The translations under genes and the position numbers were made by a program. Below the pieces are notes generated by a model. That model was not told the origin of the DNA. It ran no database searches and saw only the letters and a program-made list of their open reading frames with translations. A DNA stretch of 64,000 bases from Yersinia alsatica (GTDB lineage: Bacteria; Pseudomonadota; Gammaproteobacteria; Enterobacterales; Enterobacteriaceae): contig NZ_CABHWW010000009.1 of the NCBI RefSeq assembly GCF_902170305.1, positions 186,001 through 250,000 on the forward strand, read 5' to 3'. Below are positions 40,544 through 49,175 of the stretch, in pieces (position 1 is the first letter of the stretch; every line of letters starts with the position of its first letter).

Positions 40544-41089
40544 CTAAGCACTCTTTATCGATGGCGTTTTATATTTAGCCAAATATTGTGGCTGGAAAAT
40601 GCACATACGAATTGCAGTACGGTATTCACCATTGATAAAGAACTCTTGTTTTAGCTCACCTTCCAATTCAAAGCCTAATTTGCTGTAGATATGGATCGCT
40701 TTTTTATTCTCTTTATCGACGATCAAATAGAGTTTATACAAATTCAGTACGGAAAAACCGTACTCCATCGCGAGTCTTGCGGCTGAGCCAGCATAACCTT
40801 TACCTTGATGGGCAGGGTCGATAATAATCTGAAACTCGGCGCGGCGGTGAATATGGTTAATTTCGACCAGTTCGACCAAACCCACTTTGACTCCCAGACC
40901 TTCAATAATAAAGCGGCGCTCGCTCTGATCATGAATATGCTTATCATAGAGATCAGATAGCTCGACAAAGGCCTCGTAAGGTTCTTCAAACCAGTAGCGC
41001 ATCACACTGGCATTATTATCTAACTGATGGACAAACGGCAGATCATCCCGCTCCAGTGGGCGTAACCGGACGCTGCTATTGGTAGACAT
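40544..41089 (-). CDS. speG: Spermidine N1-acetyltransferase SpeG
   Basis: A 181-residue GNAT-fold enzyme (E. coli 186) that acetylates spermidine and spermine with acetyl-CoA. It opens [20 protein letters not shown]; the acetyl-CoA loop is [24 protein letters not shown], and the C-terminal [25 protein letters not shown] is typical of SpeG. In E. coli speG lies elsewhere in the chromosome, so its position beside purN is a rearrangement relative to that genome. Confidence 0.92.
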   Translation of the reverse strand: MSTNSSVRLRPLERDDLPFVHQLDNNASVMRYWFEEPYEAFVELSDLYDKHIHDQSERRFIIEGLGVKVGLVELVEINHIHRRAEFQIIIDPAHQGKGYAGSAARLAMEYGFSVLNLYKLYLIVDKENKKAIHIYSKLGFELEGELKQEFFINGEYRTAIRMCIFQPQYLAKYKTPSIKSA

Positions 41090-41140
41090 ACTTATTCCTT
41101 ATAGGGCGACAGCGGCTGCTGCCTTGATAATTATAACCTT

Positions 41141-41254
41141 ATACCCTTCGTACTTGAAGTTACAGGTGTGTTAGCCGCACATCACTCACTTATGTAAACT
41201 CATCGGGATTCTTTCCCTCACCGCCTTCCTGTAATTCCAATGACGTTGGGGATG
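41141..41254. repeat. ERIC element between speG and purN
   Basis: Outer end ATACCCTTCGTACTTGAAG, central ATCACTCACTTATGTAAACTCATCGGGATT, opposite end AATTCCAATGACGTTGGGGAT. A few bases of the left central arm are missing (CCCGA absent). Confidence 0.85.
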
Positions 41255-41270
41255 ACAAAAGAATAAGTAA

Positions 41271-41302
41271 AAAGGCGCTCACCGTGGAAGGGGAGCGCCT
41301 TT
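41271..41302 (-). terminator. Terminator of purN
   Basis: Arms AAAGGCGCTC and GAGCGCCTTT, 10 bp, 12-base loop; on the minus strand followed by TTTTTAC. It lies about 22 bp past the purN stop. Confidence 0.85.
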
Positions 41303-41323
41303 AGCTAATCTATTTTAGTCGAA

Positions 41324-41962
41324 TTATTCTGCCGCATACCCTTGTGTGGGTAAGCGCTTGCCATCAAGCCAAGCTGCATTATCTTGCATCACTAAGCGGC
41401 CATCAGTAAACCAACTGACGACGAGCGGATAAATGCTGTGTTCCTGAGCTTGCACTCTTTCAACGACATCCTCTTCGGTGTCTTCACTGAAAACCGGGAC
41501 TTTGGCTTGCAGAATAACCGGGCCGCCATCCAGCTCTTCAGTAACAAAATGCACTGAAGTACCATGCTCTTGATCACCGTTTTCCAATGCTTGCCGATGA
41601 GTGTGCAAACCGGGATACTTCGGCAATAGGGAAGGGTGAATATTCAGCATCCGTCCAGCATAATGCTGAACAAATTCAGGGCTGAGAATCCGCATATAAC
41701 CCGCCAGCACCAGTAAATCCGGCTGATATTGGTCAATAGCTTGCGCTAATGCCAAATCAAAACTGGCGCGGTCAGAGAATGCTTGAGCATCCAGCGCGTG
41801 AGCTGGAATCGCGGCTTGCGTCGCGCGTTCCAAACCATAAGCCTGCGGATTATTACTGAATACCGCACAAATGGTTGCTGAAATGCGCCCTTGCTGCTGG
41901 GCATCTATCAGGGCTTGCAGATTGCTTCCTTGGCCGGAGACCAAAACCACTATTTTTTTCAT
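41324..41962 (-). CDS. purN: Phosphoribosylglycinamide formyltransferase PurN
   Basis: A 212-residue purine-biosynthesis enzyme that transfers a formyl group from 10-formyl-THF to GAR. The N-terminus IVVLVSGQGSNLQALIDA has the phosphate loop; catalytic Asn/His are in NIHPSLLPKYPG and the Asp in HFVTEELDGGPVIL. Start at 41962 (MKKIVVLV). The only ribosome-binding sequence, AAGGG three bases before the ATG, belongs to the outer end of the ERIC array upstream. In E. coli purN is adjacent to purM; here 490 bp of ERIC array separate them. Confidence 0.95.
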   Translation of the reverse strand: MKKIVVLVSGQGSNLQALIDAQQQGRISATICAVFSNNPQAYGLERATQAAIPAHALDAQAFSDRASFDLALAQAIDQYQPDLLVLAGYMRILSPEFVQHYAGRMLNIHPSLLPKYPGLHTHRQALENGDQEHGTSVHFVTEELDGGPVILQAKVPVFSEDTEEDVVERVQAQEHSIYPLVVSWFTDGRLVMQDNAAWLDGKRLPTQGYAAE

Positions 41963-42412
41963 ATACCCTTCGTACTTGAAGCGGCAGGGTTGTTAGCTAC
42001 GCTTACTCACCCGAATCACTTACCTGAGTAAGCTCATCGGGATTCATTCGCTTGCTGCCTACCTGTCGCTCCAATTACTTTGGGTATCCCTGAGTTTGAA
42101 GCGGCAGGGTTGTTAGCTACGCTTACTCACCCGAATCACTTACCTGAGTAAGCTCATCGGGATTCATTCGCTTGCTGCCTACCTGTCGCTCCAATTACTT
42201 TGGGTATCCCTGAGTTTGAAGCGGCAGGGTTGTTAGCTACGCTTACTCACCCGAATCACTTACCTGAGTAAGCTCATCGGGATTCATTCGCTTGCTGCCT
42301 ACCTGTCGCTCCAATTACTTTGGGTATCCCTAGATTTGAAGCGGCAGGGTTGTTAGCTACGTTCATTCACCCGAATCACATGCCTGAGTAAGCTCATCGG
42401 GATTTATTCGCG
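41963..42412. repeat. Array of four tandem ERIC elements, purN-purM gap
   Basis: Head-to-tail ERIC copies with an exact 120-bp period. Positions 42061-42180 and 42181-42300 are identical over 120 bases; the first copy differs only at its outer end (CTTCGTACTTGAAG versus CCTGAGTTTGAAG) and the fourth is diverged and truncated. The unit holds CCCGAATCACTTACC and GGTAAGCTC-like arms around the ERIC centre. The array is a likely variable-number tandem repeat. Confidence 0.95.
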
Positions 42413-42452
42413 ATGCGAAAATCTTAAATGGCTGAATGATTAATCGCTGATG

Positions 42453-43496
42453 TTACGGGTTAATCACCACTTGCTCTGCACCTTCGTCGGCGGCGGCAAT
42501 CACACCGATTTTCCAGGCTTTTTCACCGGATGCGGTCAGTAACTCAACTGCTTTATCGGCCAAATCAGCGGGAAGGGCGACCACCATGCCAACGCCGCAG
42601 TTAAATGTGCGGTACATTTCGTGGCGGCTGACATTACCGGCTTGCTGCAACCAGCTAAATACCGCAGGCCACTGCCAGCTAGCTTCATCGATAACGGCTT
42701 GAGTACCTTGTGGCAATACCCGCGGGATATTTTCCCAGAAGCCGCCACCGGTCAAGTGAGCAATGGCATGAATATCAAGTTGCTCAATCAGGCTAAGAAT
42801 AGATTTTACGTAGATCTTGGTCGGTTCCAGCAGATGGTCGGCCAGAGATTTACCTTCCAACTGAGTCTGCTCTGGATGGGTATTGCTGACTTCCAGAATT
42901 TTACGCACCAGCGAATAACCATTGGAGTGCGGGCCGCTGGCACCTAAAGCCACCAGAGCATCGCCGGGGGCAACTTTGCTGCCATCAATGATTTCGGATT
43001 TTTCGACTACGCCGACACAGAAGCCCGCAACATCATAATCTTCACCGTGGTACATCCCTGGCATTTCGGCTGTTTCGCCGCCCACCAGTGCACAACCTGA
43101 CTGTTTGCATCCTTCGGCAATACCGGTAATGACACTGGCGGCGGTGTCTACATCCAGTTTACCGGTAGCAAAATAGTCCAGGAAGAACAGCGGTTCAGCA
43201 CCTTGAACTACCAAGTCATTAACACACATAGCGACTAAATCGATACCGATGGTATCGTGACGTTTCAGGTCCATTGCCAGACGCAGCTTGGTGCCCACGC
43301 CATCGGTGCCTGAAACTAAAATAGGTTCACGGTATTTTTGTGGCAGAGCACACAGGGCACCGAACCCGCCCAATCCACCCATTACTTCTGGGCGACGGGT
43401 CTGTTTAACCACACCTTTTATGCGATCAACAAGGTCATTGCCGGCATCAATATCTACACCTGCGTCTTTATAGCTGAGAGAGGTTTTGTTGGTCAC
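42453..43496 (-). CDS. purM: Phosphoribosylformylglycinamidine cyclo-ligase PurM
   Basis: A 347-residue enzyme (E. coli 345) that closes the AIR imidazole ring with ATP. It begins [19 protein letters not shown]; PurM-family motifs include [37 protein letters not shown] and [16 protein letters not shown] chose the GTG at 43496, which aligns with the E. coli start; the longer frame upstream reads through an ERIC and is not real. A PurR operator (43686-43701) lies upstream, with the ERIC between operator and gene. Confidence 0.95.
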   Translation of the reverse strand: MTNKTSLSYKDAGVDIDAGNDLVDRIKGVVKQTRRPEVMGGLGGFGALCALPQKYREPILVSGTDGVGTKLRLAMDLKRHDTIGIDLVAMCVNDLVVQGAEPLFFLDYFATGKLDVDTAASVITGIAEGCKQSGCALVGGETAEMPGMYHGEDYDVAGFCVGVVEKSEIIDGSKVAPGDALVALGASGPHSNGYSLVRKILEVSNTHPEQTQLEGKSLADHLLEPTKIYVKSILSLIEQLDIHAIAHLTGGGFWENIPRVLPQGTQAVIDEASWQWPAVFSWLQQAGNVSRHEMYRTFNCGVGMVVALPADLADKAVELLTASGEKAWKIGVIAAADEGAEQVVINP

Positions 43497-43533
43497 TGCG
43501 AGGTCCCCACGGCGGTTGGCTGTTTGAGCTTTT

Positions 43534-43657
43534 ACCCTTCTTACTTGGAGCCGCAGGGTTGTTGCTGCACACACTCACCCTAATCACTTACTGATGTAAG
43601 CTCATTAGGATTCGCGTGCTAGCTGCCTACCTGCAACTTCAATTACTTCGGGTATAG
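43534..43657. repeat. ERIC element in the purM leader
   Basis: Outer end ACCCTTCTTACTTGGAGCC, core CCCTAATCACTTACTGATGTAAGCTCATTAGG (a diverged but self-consistent dyad, CCTAAT pairing ATTAGG), opposite end AACTTCAATTACTTCGGGTAT. It lies between the PurR operator and the purM start, so it is probably transcribed in the 5' untranslated leader. Confidence 0.85.
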
Positions 43658-43685
43658 GAAGAAAACGCGACAATTCTAACAGCGC

Positions 43686-43701
43686 AGGCAAACGTTTGCG
43701 A
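43686..43701 (-). promoter_or_regulatory. PurR operator of purMN
   Basis: AGGCAAACGTTTGCGA matches the PurR consensus (ACGCAAACGTTTGCGT) at all central positions. It lies upstream of purM, as in E. coli where PurR with hypoxanthine or guanine represses purMN. Confidence 0.85.
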
Positions 43702-43779
43702 GTAGCTTGTGATATCACCCTGATTTTTAGCTTTCTTGACTTAATAATGATTTTCTATTGATCTGAATCAGGCTATTCA

Positions 43780-43825
43780 TTGTGGCGTTCAAAAAAAAAG
43801 GCGGTATAATCTCGCGATTTTTTTG
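43780..43825 (+). promoter_or_regulatory. upp promoter and UTP-sensing initial transcribed sequence
   Basis: A perfect -10 TATAAT at 43805-43810. Six bases later the transcript would start GATTTTTTTG (43816-43825). E. coli upp has GATTTTTTTTG here, where UTP-dependent start selection and reiterative U addition control expression; the feature is kept with seven T residues. The -35 is poor (TTGTGG at 43780, long spacer). Confidence 0.75.
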
Positions 43826-43855
43826 GCCGCCAGTCGCCTAACCAGGAGAAAAATA

Positions 43856-44482
43856 ATGAAGATCGTTGAGGTGAAACACCCACTAGTAAAACATAAACTT
43901 GGTTTGATGCGTGAGAATGACATCAGTACGAAGCGTTTTCGCGAGTTGGCGTCTGAAGTAGGAAGTTTGCTGACTTACGTGGCAACCGCCGATTTGGAAA
44001 CTGAAAAAGTGACCATCGAAGGTTGGAACGGTCCGGTTGAGATTGAACAGATTAAAGGTAAGAAAATTACTGTGGTGCCAATCCTGCGTGCCGGTTTGGG
44101 CATGATGGAAGGGGTGCTGGAAAATGTACCAAGTGCGCGTATCAGTGTGGTCGGTGTCTATCGTGATGAAGAGACCTTGAAGCCAGTGCCTTACTTCCAG
44201 AAACTGGTGTCAAATATCAATGAGCGGATGGCATTAGTTGTTGACCCAATGTTGGCCACCGGTGGCTCAATGATTGCCACCATCGACTTGCTGAAGAAAG
44301 CGGGCTGCCAGAGTATTAAAGTATTGGTATTGGTTGCGGCACCTGAAGGCATCAAGGCTCTCGAAGAGGCGCATCCTGATGTTGAGTTATATACCGCTTC
44401 CATCGATCAAGGTTTGAATGAACACGGCTATATCATCCCAGGGTTGGGTGATGCCGGTGATAAGATTTTCGGAACAAAATAA
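43856..44482 (+). CDS. upp: Uracil phosphoribosyltransferase Upp
   Basis: A 208-residue uracil salvage enzyme: uracil plus PRPP gives UMP. The PRPP loop is [18 protein letters not shown], and uracil-binding residues lie in [20 protein letters not shown] at the C-terminus. The ATG at 43856 ([19 protein letters not shown]) gives exactly the E. coli length and has AGGAG 7 bases upstream. It is followed by a strong terminator and uraA. Confidence 0.96.
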   Translation: MKIVEVKHPLVKHKLGLMRENDISTKRFRELASEVGSLLTYVATADLETEKVTIEGWNGPVEIEQIKGKKITVVPILRAGLGMMEGVLENVPSARISVVGVYRDEETLKPVPYFQKLVSNINERMALVVDPMLATGGSMIATIDLLKKAGCQSIKVLVLVAAPEGIKALEEAHPDVELYTASIDQGLNEHGYIIPGLGDAGDKIFGTK

Positions 44483-44490
44483 ACGATGAT

Positions 44491-44518
44491 AGCCGACTTG
44501 ATAGTCGGCTTTTTTTTG
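44491..44518 (+). terminator. upp terminator or attenuator before uraA
   Basis: Arms AGCCGAC and GTCGGCT with a 6-base loop followed by eight T residues, 9 bases past the upp stop and about 80 before uraA. It would reduce readthrough into uraA. Confidence 0.85.
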
Positions 44519-44595
44519 AATGATTTTCAGCGCAAACTTTTTTAAAGCAACCAACATCATATAACCATCTAATTCTAATTGAGAGGATAGAGATA

Positions 44596-45885
44596 ATGAG
44601 CCGTCGCACCATTGGCGTCAGCGAGCGCCCACCGCTGCTCCAGACGATCCCCCTGAGTTTTCAACATTTGTTCGCCATGTTCGGTGCCACAGTTTTAGTT
44701 CCTATTCTATTTAAAATCAATCCAGCGACGGTGCTGCTATTTAACGGTATCGGAACCTTGCTTTACCTGTTTATCTGTAAGGGAAAAATCCCTGCTTATC
44801 TCGGTTCCAGCTTTGCCTTTATCTCACCGGTATTGCTGTTACTTCCGCTGGGATACGAAGTGGCATTGGGTGGTTTTATCATGTGCGGCGTGCTGTTCTG
44901 TCTGGTGGCGCTGATTGTGAAAAAGGCCGGCACCGGTTGGTTAAATGTTCTCTTCCCGCCCGCGGCGATGGGCGCGATTGTGGCTGTTATCGGCCTTGAG
45001 CTTGCGGGTGTTGCGGCGGGTATGGCGGGATTGCTGCCTGCTGAAGGCGTGACGGTCGATTCAAATACCATCATTATTTCAATGGTGACGCTGGGCGTGA
45101 CCATTCTGGGATCGGTGCTGTTCCGTGGTTTCTTTGCCATTATCCCTATTCTGATTGGTGTGCTGGTTGGTTATGCTTTGTCATTCGTGATGGGGGTGGT
45201 GGATTTAACCCCAATTCGTGATGCTCACTGGTTTGCGTTACCAACGTTCTATACACCTCGTTTTGAGTGGTTTGCTATTCTGACTATCTTGCCAGCGGCG
45301 CTGGTGGTGATTGCCGAGCATATCGGGCATTTGGTGGTAACCGCGAATATTGTCAAAAAGGATTTAATTCGTGACCCAGGCTTACATCGCTCTATGTTTG
45401 CCAATGGTATTTCGACGGTTATCTCCGGCTTCTTTGGTTCCACACCGAATACCACTTATGGTGAGAATATCGGCGTTATGGCGATTACCCGTGTTTACAG
45501 TACGTGGGTGATTGGCGGCGCGGCGATTCTGGCTATTATGCTGTCGTGTATTGGTAAGCTTGCTGCTGCGATTCAGGCGGTGCCCGTCCCGGTCATGGGC
45601 GGTGTTTCACTGCTGCTGTACGGCGTCATTGCCGCTTCAGGTATCCGCGTATTGATTGAGTCAAAAGTTGACTACAACAAAGCACAAAACCTGATCTTAA
45701 CCTCCGTTATTCTGATCATCGGGGTGAGTGGCGCGAAAGTAAACATTGGCGCGACTGAACTGAAAGGTATGGCGCTGGCAACGGTTGTGGGTATTGGCTT
45801 GAGCTTATTGTTCAAAGTGATCAGCTTGATCCGCACTGAAGAAGAGATTATTGACGCACCGGATGAAGAGTCCGCGCTGAAATAA
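44596..45885 (+). CDS. uraA: Uracil permease UraA
   Basis: A 429-residue NCS2-family proton-coupled uracil importer with 14 membrane spans in the inner membrane. Family signatures: LFAMFGATVLVPILFKINPATVLL at the N-terminus, IAEHIGHLVVTANIV with the substrate-binding Glu, and GSTPNTTYGENIGVMAITRVYS. Start has GAGAGGA upstream. Forms the upp-uraA uracil salvage pair, separated by an intrinsic terminator. Confidence 0.95.
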   Translation: MSRRTIGVSERPPLLQTIPLSFQHLFAMFGATVLVPILFKINPATVLLFNGIGTLLYLFICKGKIPAYLGSSFAFISPVLLLLPLGYEVALGGFIMCGVLFCLVALIVKKAGTGWLNVLFPPAAMGAIVAVIGLELAGVAAGMAGLLPAEGVTVDSNTIIISMVTLGVTILGSVLFRGFFAIIPILIGVLVGYALSFVMGVVDLTPIRDAHWFALPTFYTPRFEWFAILTILPAALVVIAEHIGHLVVTANIVKKDLIRDPGLHRSMFANGISTVISGFFGSTPNTTYGENIGVMAITRVYSTWVIGGAAILAIMLSCIGKLAAAIQAVPVPVMGGVSLLLYGVIAASGIRVLIESKVDYNKAQNLILTSVILIIGVSGAKVNIGATELKGMALATVVGIGLSLLFKVISLIRTEEEIIDAPDEESALK

Positions 45886-45891
45886 ACAGCG

Positions 45892-45930
45892 ATCTGGCCG
45901 AGCGCTTATTGTCAGTTCGGCCAGATTTTC
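45892..45930 (+). terminator. uraA terminator
   Basis: Arms ATCTGGCCGA and TCGGCCAGAT (10 bp) around a 15-base loop, followed by TTTC. Located 7 bases after the uraA stop. Confidence 0.75.
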
Positions 45931-46015
45931 GCCTAAGATCAGGTTTTTATGCTGTTGTAATTTTTTGTGGTAAGCTTGCCATGTTTTCCCGCCCGTTTTG
46001 TTGGTTGAGGTGCTT

Positions 46016-46717
46016 CTGAATACGCCGGCACAGCTTTCACTGCCACTCTATCTTCCCGATGATGAAACTTTCGCTAGTTTTTATCCGGGGGAGAACCCGT
46101 CCCTATTAGCGGCGATCCAGTCCGCTGTGCATCAGTCTCATGGCAGTTATATCTATTTCTGGTCGCGTGAAGGCGGTGGCCGCAGCCATCTGTTACATGC
46201 CGCTTGTGCTGAGTTATCGCAAAAGGGCGAGGCTGTTGGTTATGTCCCACTAGATAAACGTGCCTATTTTGTGCCGGAAGTGCTGGATGGCATGGAGCAA
46301 CTCGCGCTGGTGTGTATTGATAATATTGAGTGTATTGCCGGTGATGAGCAGTGGGAAATGGCGATATTTAATCTCTATAACCGCATTGTAGAAACTGGTC
46401 GTACCCGCTTATTAATTACCGGCGATCGTCCACCACGCCAATTAAATCTCGGCTTGCCGGATCTAGCTTCCCGCCTTGATTGGGGGCAGATCTATAAATT
46501 GCAGCCGCTGTCAGATGATGAAAAACTGCAGGCTTTACAATTACGTGCCAAATTGCGTGGTTTTGAACTGCCGGAAGATGTTGGCCGTTTTCTGCTAAAA
46601 CGCCTGGACCGAGAAATGCGCACCCTATTTACGACGCTCGATCAACTGGATCGCGCTTCTATCACCGCCCAACGTAAGTTGACTATTCCTTTTGTGAAAG
46701 AGATCCTGGGGCTTTAA
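46016..46717 (+). CDS. hda: DnaA regulatory inactivator Hda
   Basis: A 233-residue AAA+ protein related to DnaA domain III. With the DNA-loaded beta clamp it stimulates hydrolysis of DnaA-bound ATP and so prevents over-initiation. The N-terminal clamp-binding motif QLSLPL is at residues 5-10; Walker A is [10 protein letters not shown], Walker B VCIDNIEC, and the DnaA-like arginine finger region is in [13 protein letters not shown] chose CTG at 46016 as the start: it gives the E. coli length, has GAGG five bases upstream, and E. coli hda is known to start at CUG. An in-frame TTG lies 18 bases earlier without a ribosome-binding site. Confidence 0.92.
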   Translation: MNTPAQLSLPLYLPDDETFASFYPGENPSLLAAIQSAVHQSHGSYIYFWSREGGGRSHLLHAACAELSQKGEAVGYVPLDKRAYFVPEVLDGMEQLALVCIDNIECIAGDEQWEMAIFNLYNRIVETGRTRLLITGDRPPRQLNLGLPDLASRLDWGQIYKLQPLSDDEKLQALQLRAKLRGFELPEDVGRFLLKRLDREMRTLFTTLDQLDRASITAQRKLTIPFVKEILGL

Positions 46718-46721
46718 TCCC

Positions 46722-46940
46722 CCTGCGTCCTTGGCGCCGCAGCGGTGTTAGCTGCGCTCACTCACCCGAATCACTGACTTGAGTCAGCTCATCGGGATGA
46801 GCTCGCTGGCTGCCTTGCTGCAACCCCAATGACTTTGGGGTGTCCTGCGTTTGTGGCGCCGCAGCGGTGTTAGCTGCGCTCACACACCCGAATCACTGAC
46901 TTGAGTCAGCTCATCGGGATGAGCTCGCTGACTGCCGCTG
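46722..46940. repeat. Two tandem ERIC elements between hda and yfgD
   Basis: Two head-to-tail copies with a 122-bp period (GAATCACTGACTTGAGTCAG at 46768 and 46890). The second lacks its right end. They lie between convergent genes. Confidence 0.9.
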
Positions 46941-46961
46941 TACTCAGTTACTAACCCCGAA

Positions 46962-47318
46962 TCACGGCAAGATCTCCAGCACCTGCTCTGGTGGGCGGCC
47001 TATGCGTGCTTTGCCTTGATAAACTACAATCGGGCGCTCGATGAGCTTAGGATTCTCACTCATCGCTTGCAGCAATTGATCCTGTGTCAGTGCCTTATCC
47101 GCCAGATTCAGTGTTTTGTAGAGATCTTCTTTGGTGCGCATCAATTGACGGGCATCACTGAAACCTAGCTGTTGCAGTAATTCTTTCAGGGTTGTCACTG
47201 AAGGTGGGGTATCTAAATACAATACCACTTGCGGCTTAATGCCATGCTGTTCGAGGAGGGCGAGGGTCTCCCGGCTCTTGGTGCAGCGTGGATTATGATA
47301 AATCGTGACCTCTTTCAT
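46962..47318 (-). CDS. yfgD: ArsC-family reductase-like protein YfgD
   Basis: A 118-residue ArsC-like thioredoxin-fold protein (arsenate reductase family; E. coli YfgD is 119). The catalytic Cys is in YHNPRCTKSRETLALLE at residue 12, and the oxyanion-binding Arg in IERPIVVYQGKARIGRPPE. No arsB/arsR neighbours are present, so a role in arsenate resistance is not supported by context. It is 11 bp after bepA in the same direction, as in E. coli. Confidence 0.88.
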   Translation of the reverse strand: MKEVTIYHNPRCTKSRETLALLEQHGIKPQVVLYLDTPPSVTTLKELLQQLGFSDARQLMRTKEDLYKTLNLADKALTQDQLLQAMSENPKLIERPIVVYQGKARIGRPPEQVLEILP

Positions 47319-47329
47319 CGTAACTTTCC

Positions 47330-48823
47330 TTAAGACTTCTGATATTTGCGGAAGCGCTCATTCAATTGGCGCAACTGGTCAATGCGAGCATCATAGCGAG
47401 CTTGTTCTAAACTCCCTAACTTCACTCGTGCGCTGGCATCGCTAAGTAAACCAATGGCTTGCGTCAATTTACCACTTAATGCCAGACTTTCTGCACGAGC
47501 TGCCAGTTCTTGGTCGCGTAACCCCATTGCAGCAGCTGCTTGCGCCAGCAGATCCCAACCATTCGGATCATTTGGGTTAGCGAAGGTATAGCGGTTCAGT
47601 AACTTAATGGCAGCAGCCGGCTGCCCGCCCTGTACATACGCATTAGCCAGATTCAGCTGTAATACCGGCTGTTCATCTTTTTGTGCTGCGATCGCTTTTT
47701 GTAACCGCTCAATAGCTTGCGCCGGTTTGTTTTGCCCCAAATCGATATCTGTCATCAAATCGAGGAACCAAATATTGCCCGGCTGTTGCGCTAACAGTGG
47801 TTGTAACTGATTGCGGGCTTCATCATATTTTTTGGCTTGATACCACAAAATAGCCTGGCCATATTTAGCAGCCAGTTGCCCACGAGTGGTGCCTTTACTC
47901 AAGGTGTCTAACAGGTCTGGCGTTAGGCTGTTTTCAGTCGAACCATACATGCCAAGAATACGAACCTTGGCGAATAGATAGTCTTGCGACGAGGCAATAG
48001 GGTGCGGCTTCATCTGATTGGCACGGTTACGCGCATCGGATAGGCGGCTGTCCGGCAAGGGGTGAGTCAGCAGCATTTCGGGTGGTTTGGAGGCATATCG
48101 CGACTGATCGGCCAGTTTTTGCAGGAAGTTTGGCATGGCCTGCGGATCAAACCCTGAACGTTGCAGCACTTGAATACCAATGCGGTCAGCTTCCTGTTCG
48201 TTGCCTTGTGTGAAGCTGATGATACCCTGCTGAGCCCCCGCCAGAGTGCCACTCAAGCCCGCCATACCCGCTTGCGGACTGGCCATGGTCAGTAGAATTG
48301 AACCTAATACGCCAACCCACGTCAGCGGTGCCATTCGTTGCTGTTCTTCCATGGCTCGCGCCAGATGGCGTTGTGTCACATGGGATATTTCATGGGCTAA
48401 GACTGATGCCAGCTCACTTTCATTGTCGGTATAACGGAACAGGGCTGAGTGCAGCACCACATTGCCACCAAAGAACGCAAAGGCGTTGATTTGATCATTA
48501 TTGACCAGATAGAAGTGAAACGGTGTGCGCACGGAGTAGGCGTTGGCGACCAAACGGTTACCTAACGTATTAATATATTGCGTTAATAGCGGGTCATAAA
48601 TCAGCGGGGTACTGGCGCGCATTTGGCGGACATAAAAATCCCCCATGGCCTTTTCTTGATCAATACTCAAGGTTGCACCCGCTGAGGTGCCGATATCGGG
48701 CAGCAAATCTTGTGTCTGGGTTTCAGCTTTAACAGATACAGATCCGGTGAGCAGTAAACTACTCATTAGCGTGGCGATCACTGTCTTGCTTAACCGACTT
48801 GTTTTACATAACCAATATGTCAT
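47330..48823 (-). CDS. bepA: Periplasmic metalloprotease and chaperone BepA
   Basis: A 497-residue M48 metallopeptidase with C-terminal TPR repeats (E. coli BepA is 487). It supports LptD maturation and degrades stalled BAM substrates. A signal peptide is at about residues 1-33; the HExxH zinc site is in [14 protein letters not shown] and the third ligand Glu in [17 protein letters not shown]-like helices fill about residues 320-490. I chose the ATG at 48823 ([10 protein letters not shown]); longer in-frame starts would disrupt the signal peptide, but its ribosome-binding site is weak. Confidence 0.92.
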   Translation of the reverse strand: MTYWLCKTSRLSKTVIATLMSSLLLTGSVSVKAETQTQDLLPDIGTSAGATLSIDQEKAMGDFYVRQMRASTPLIYDPLLTQYINTLGNRLVANAYSVRTPFHFYLVNNDQINAFAFFGGNVVLHSALFRYTDNESELASVLAHEISHVTQRHLARAMEEQQRMAPLTWVGVLGSILLTMASPQAGMAGLSGTLAGAQQGIISFTQGNEQEADRIGIQVLQRSGFDPQAMPNFLQKLADQSRYASKPPEMLLTHPLPDSRLSDARNRANQMKPHPIASSQDYLFAKVRILGMYGSTENSLTPDLLDTLSKGTTRGQLAAKYGQAILWYQAKKYDEARNQLQPLLAQQPGNIWFLDLMTDIDLGQNKPAQAIERLQKAIAAQKDEQPVLQLNLANAYVQGGQPAAAIKLLNRYTFANPNDPNGWDLLAQAAAAMGLRDQELAARAESLALSGKLTQAIGLLSDASARVKLGSLEQARYDARIDQLRQLNERFRKYQKS

Positions 48824-49175
48824 AAACGAGGTTGCCCCTACTAATGTAATGACAATTAGACTCCGAGATGTGTAAGAGTTCTTCTTCCTTGCTCTGCTCT
48901 CCAGTACAATCATCACGAAAGCGAGTTAGATCACAAAAATAGTCATAAATAGGTTAAAGGTTAAGCTCTTCATCCGTTGCTGAAACTCGCAACTATCTTA
49001 GTCAGCCTATCGTTATAAAGGAATAGTTATATAAAGGAATGGTGTCTAAGGCAATGACGATAAGATAACGGCCGACGCGTAAAACTTACCTTCGGGTTAT
49101 GCCTCTGTTTTTCGGGGCGATTAAAGGAACTCATCGATTTGTGGGTTCCTCATGGTACTTAAGGAGCAATTTCGG
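48824..49175. other. Divergent bepA-perM control region
   Basis: AT-rich gap of about 350 bp. A weak CRP-like sequence (GCGAGTTAGATCACA near 48920-48934) and two GGAATRGTT-type repeats near 49019-49042 are visible. No gene, hairpin or ERIC copy. Confidence 0.4.

Noticed and set aside
41963-42412. CRISPR array
   Set aside because: Units are about 120 bp, contiguous without unique spacers, and match ERIC elements; no cas genes are present.
43497-43574. Longer N-terminus for purM
   Set aside because: The extension reads through the ERIC element and has no counterpart in E. coli PurM; GTG at 43496 fits the family start.
46962-47318. Arsenic resistance operon
   Set aside because: Only the ArsC-like yfgD is present; there is no arsR, arsB or arsH and the synteny is that of bepA-yfgD in E. 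coli.
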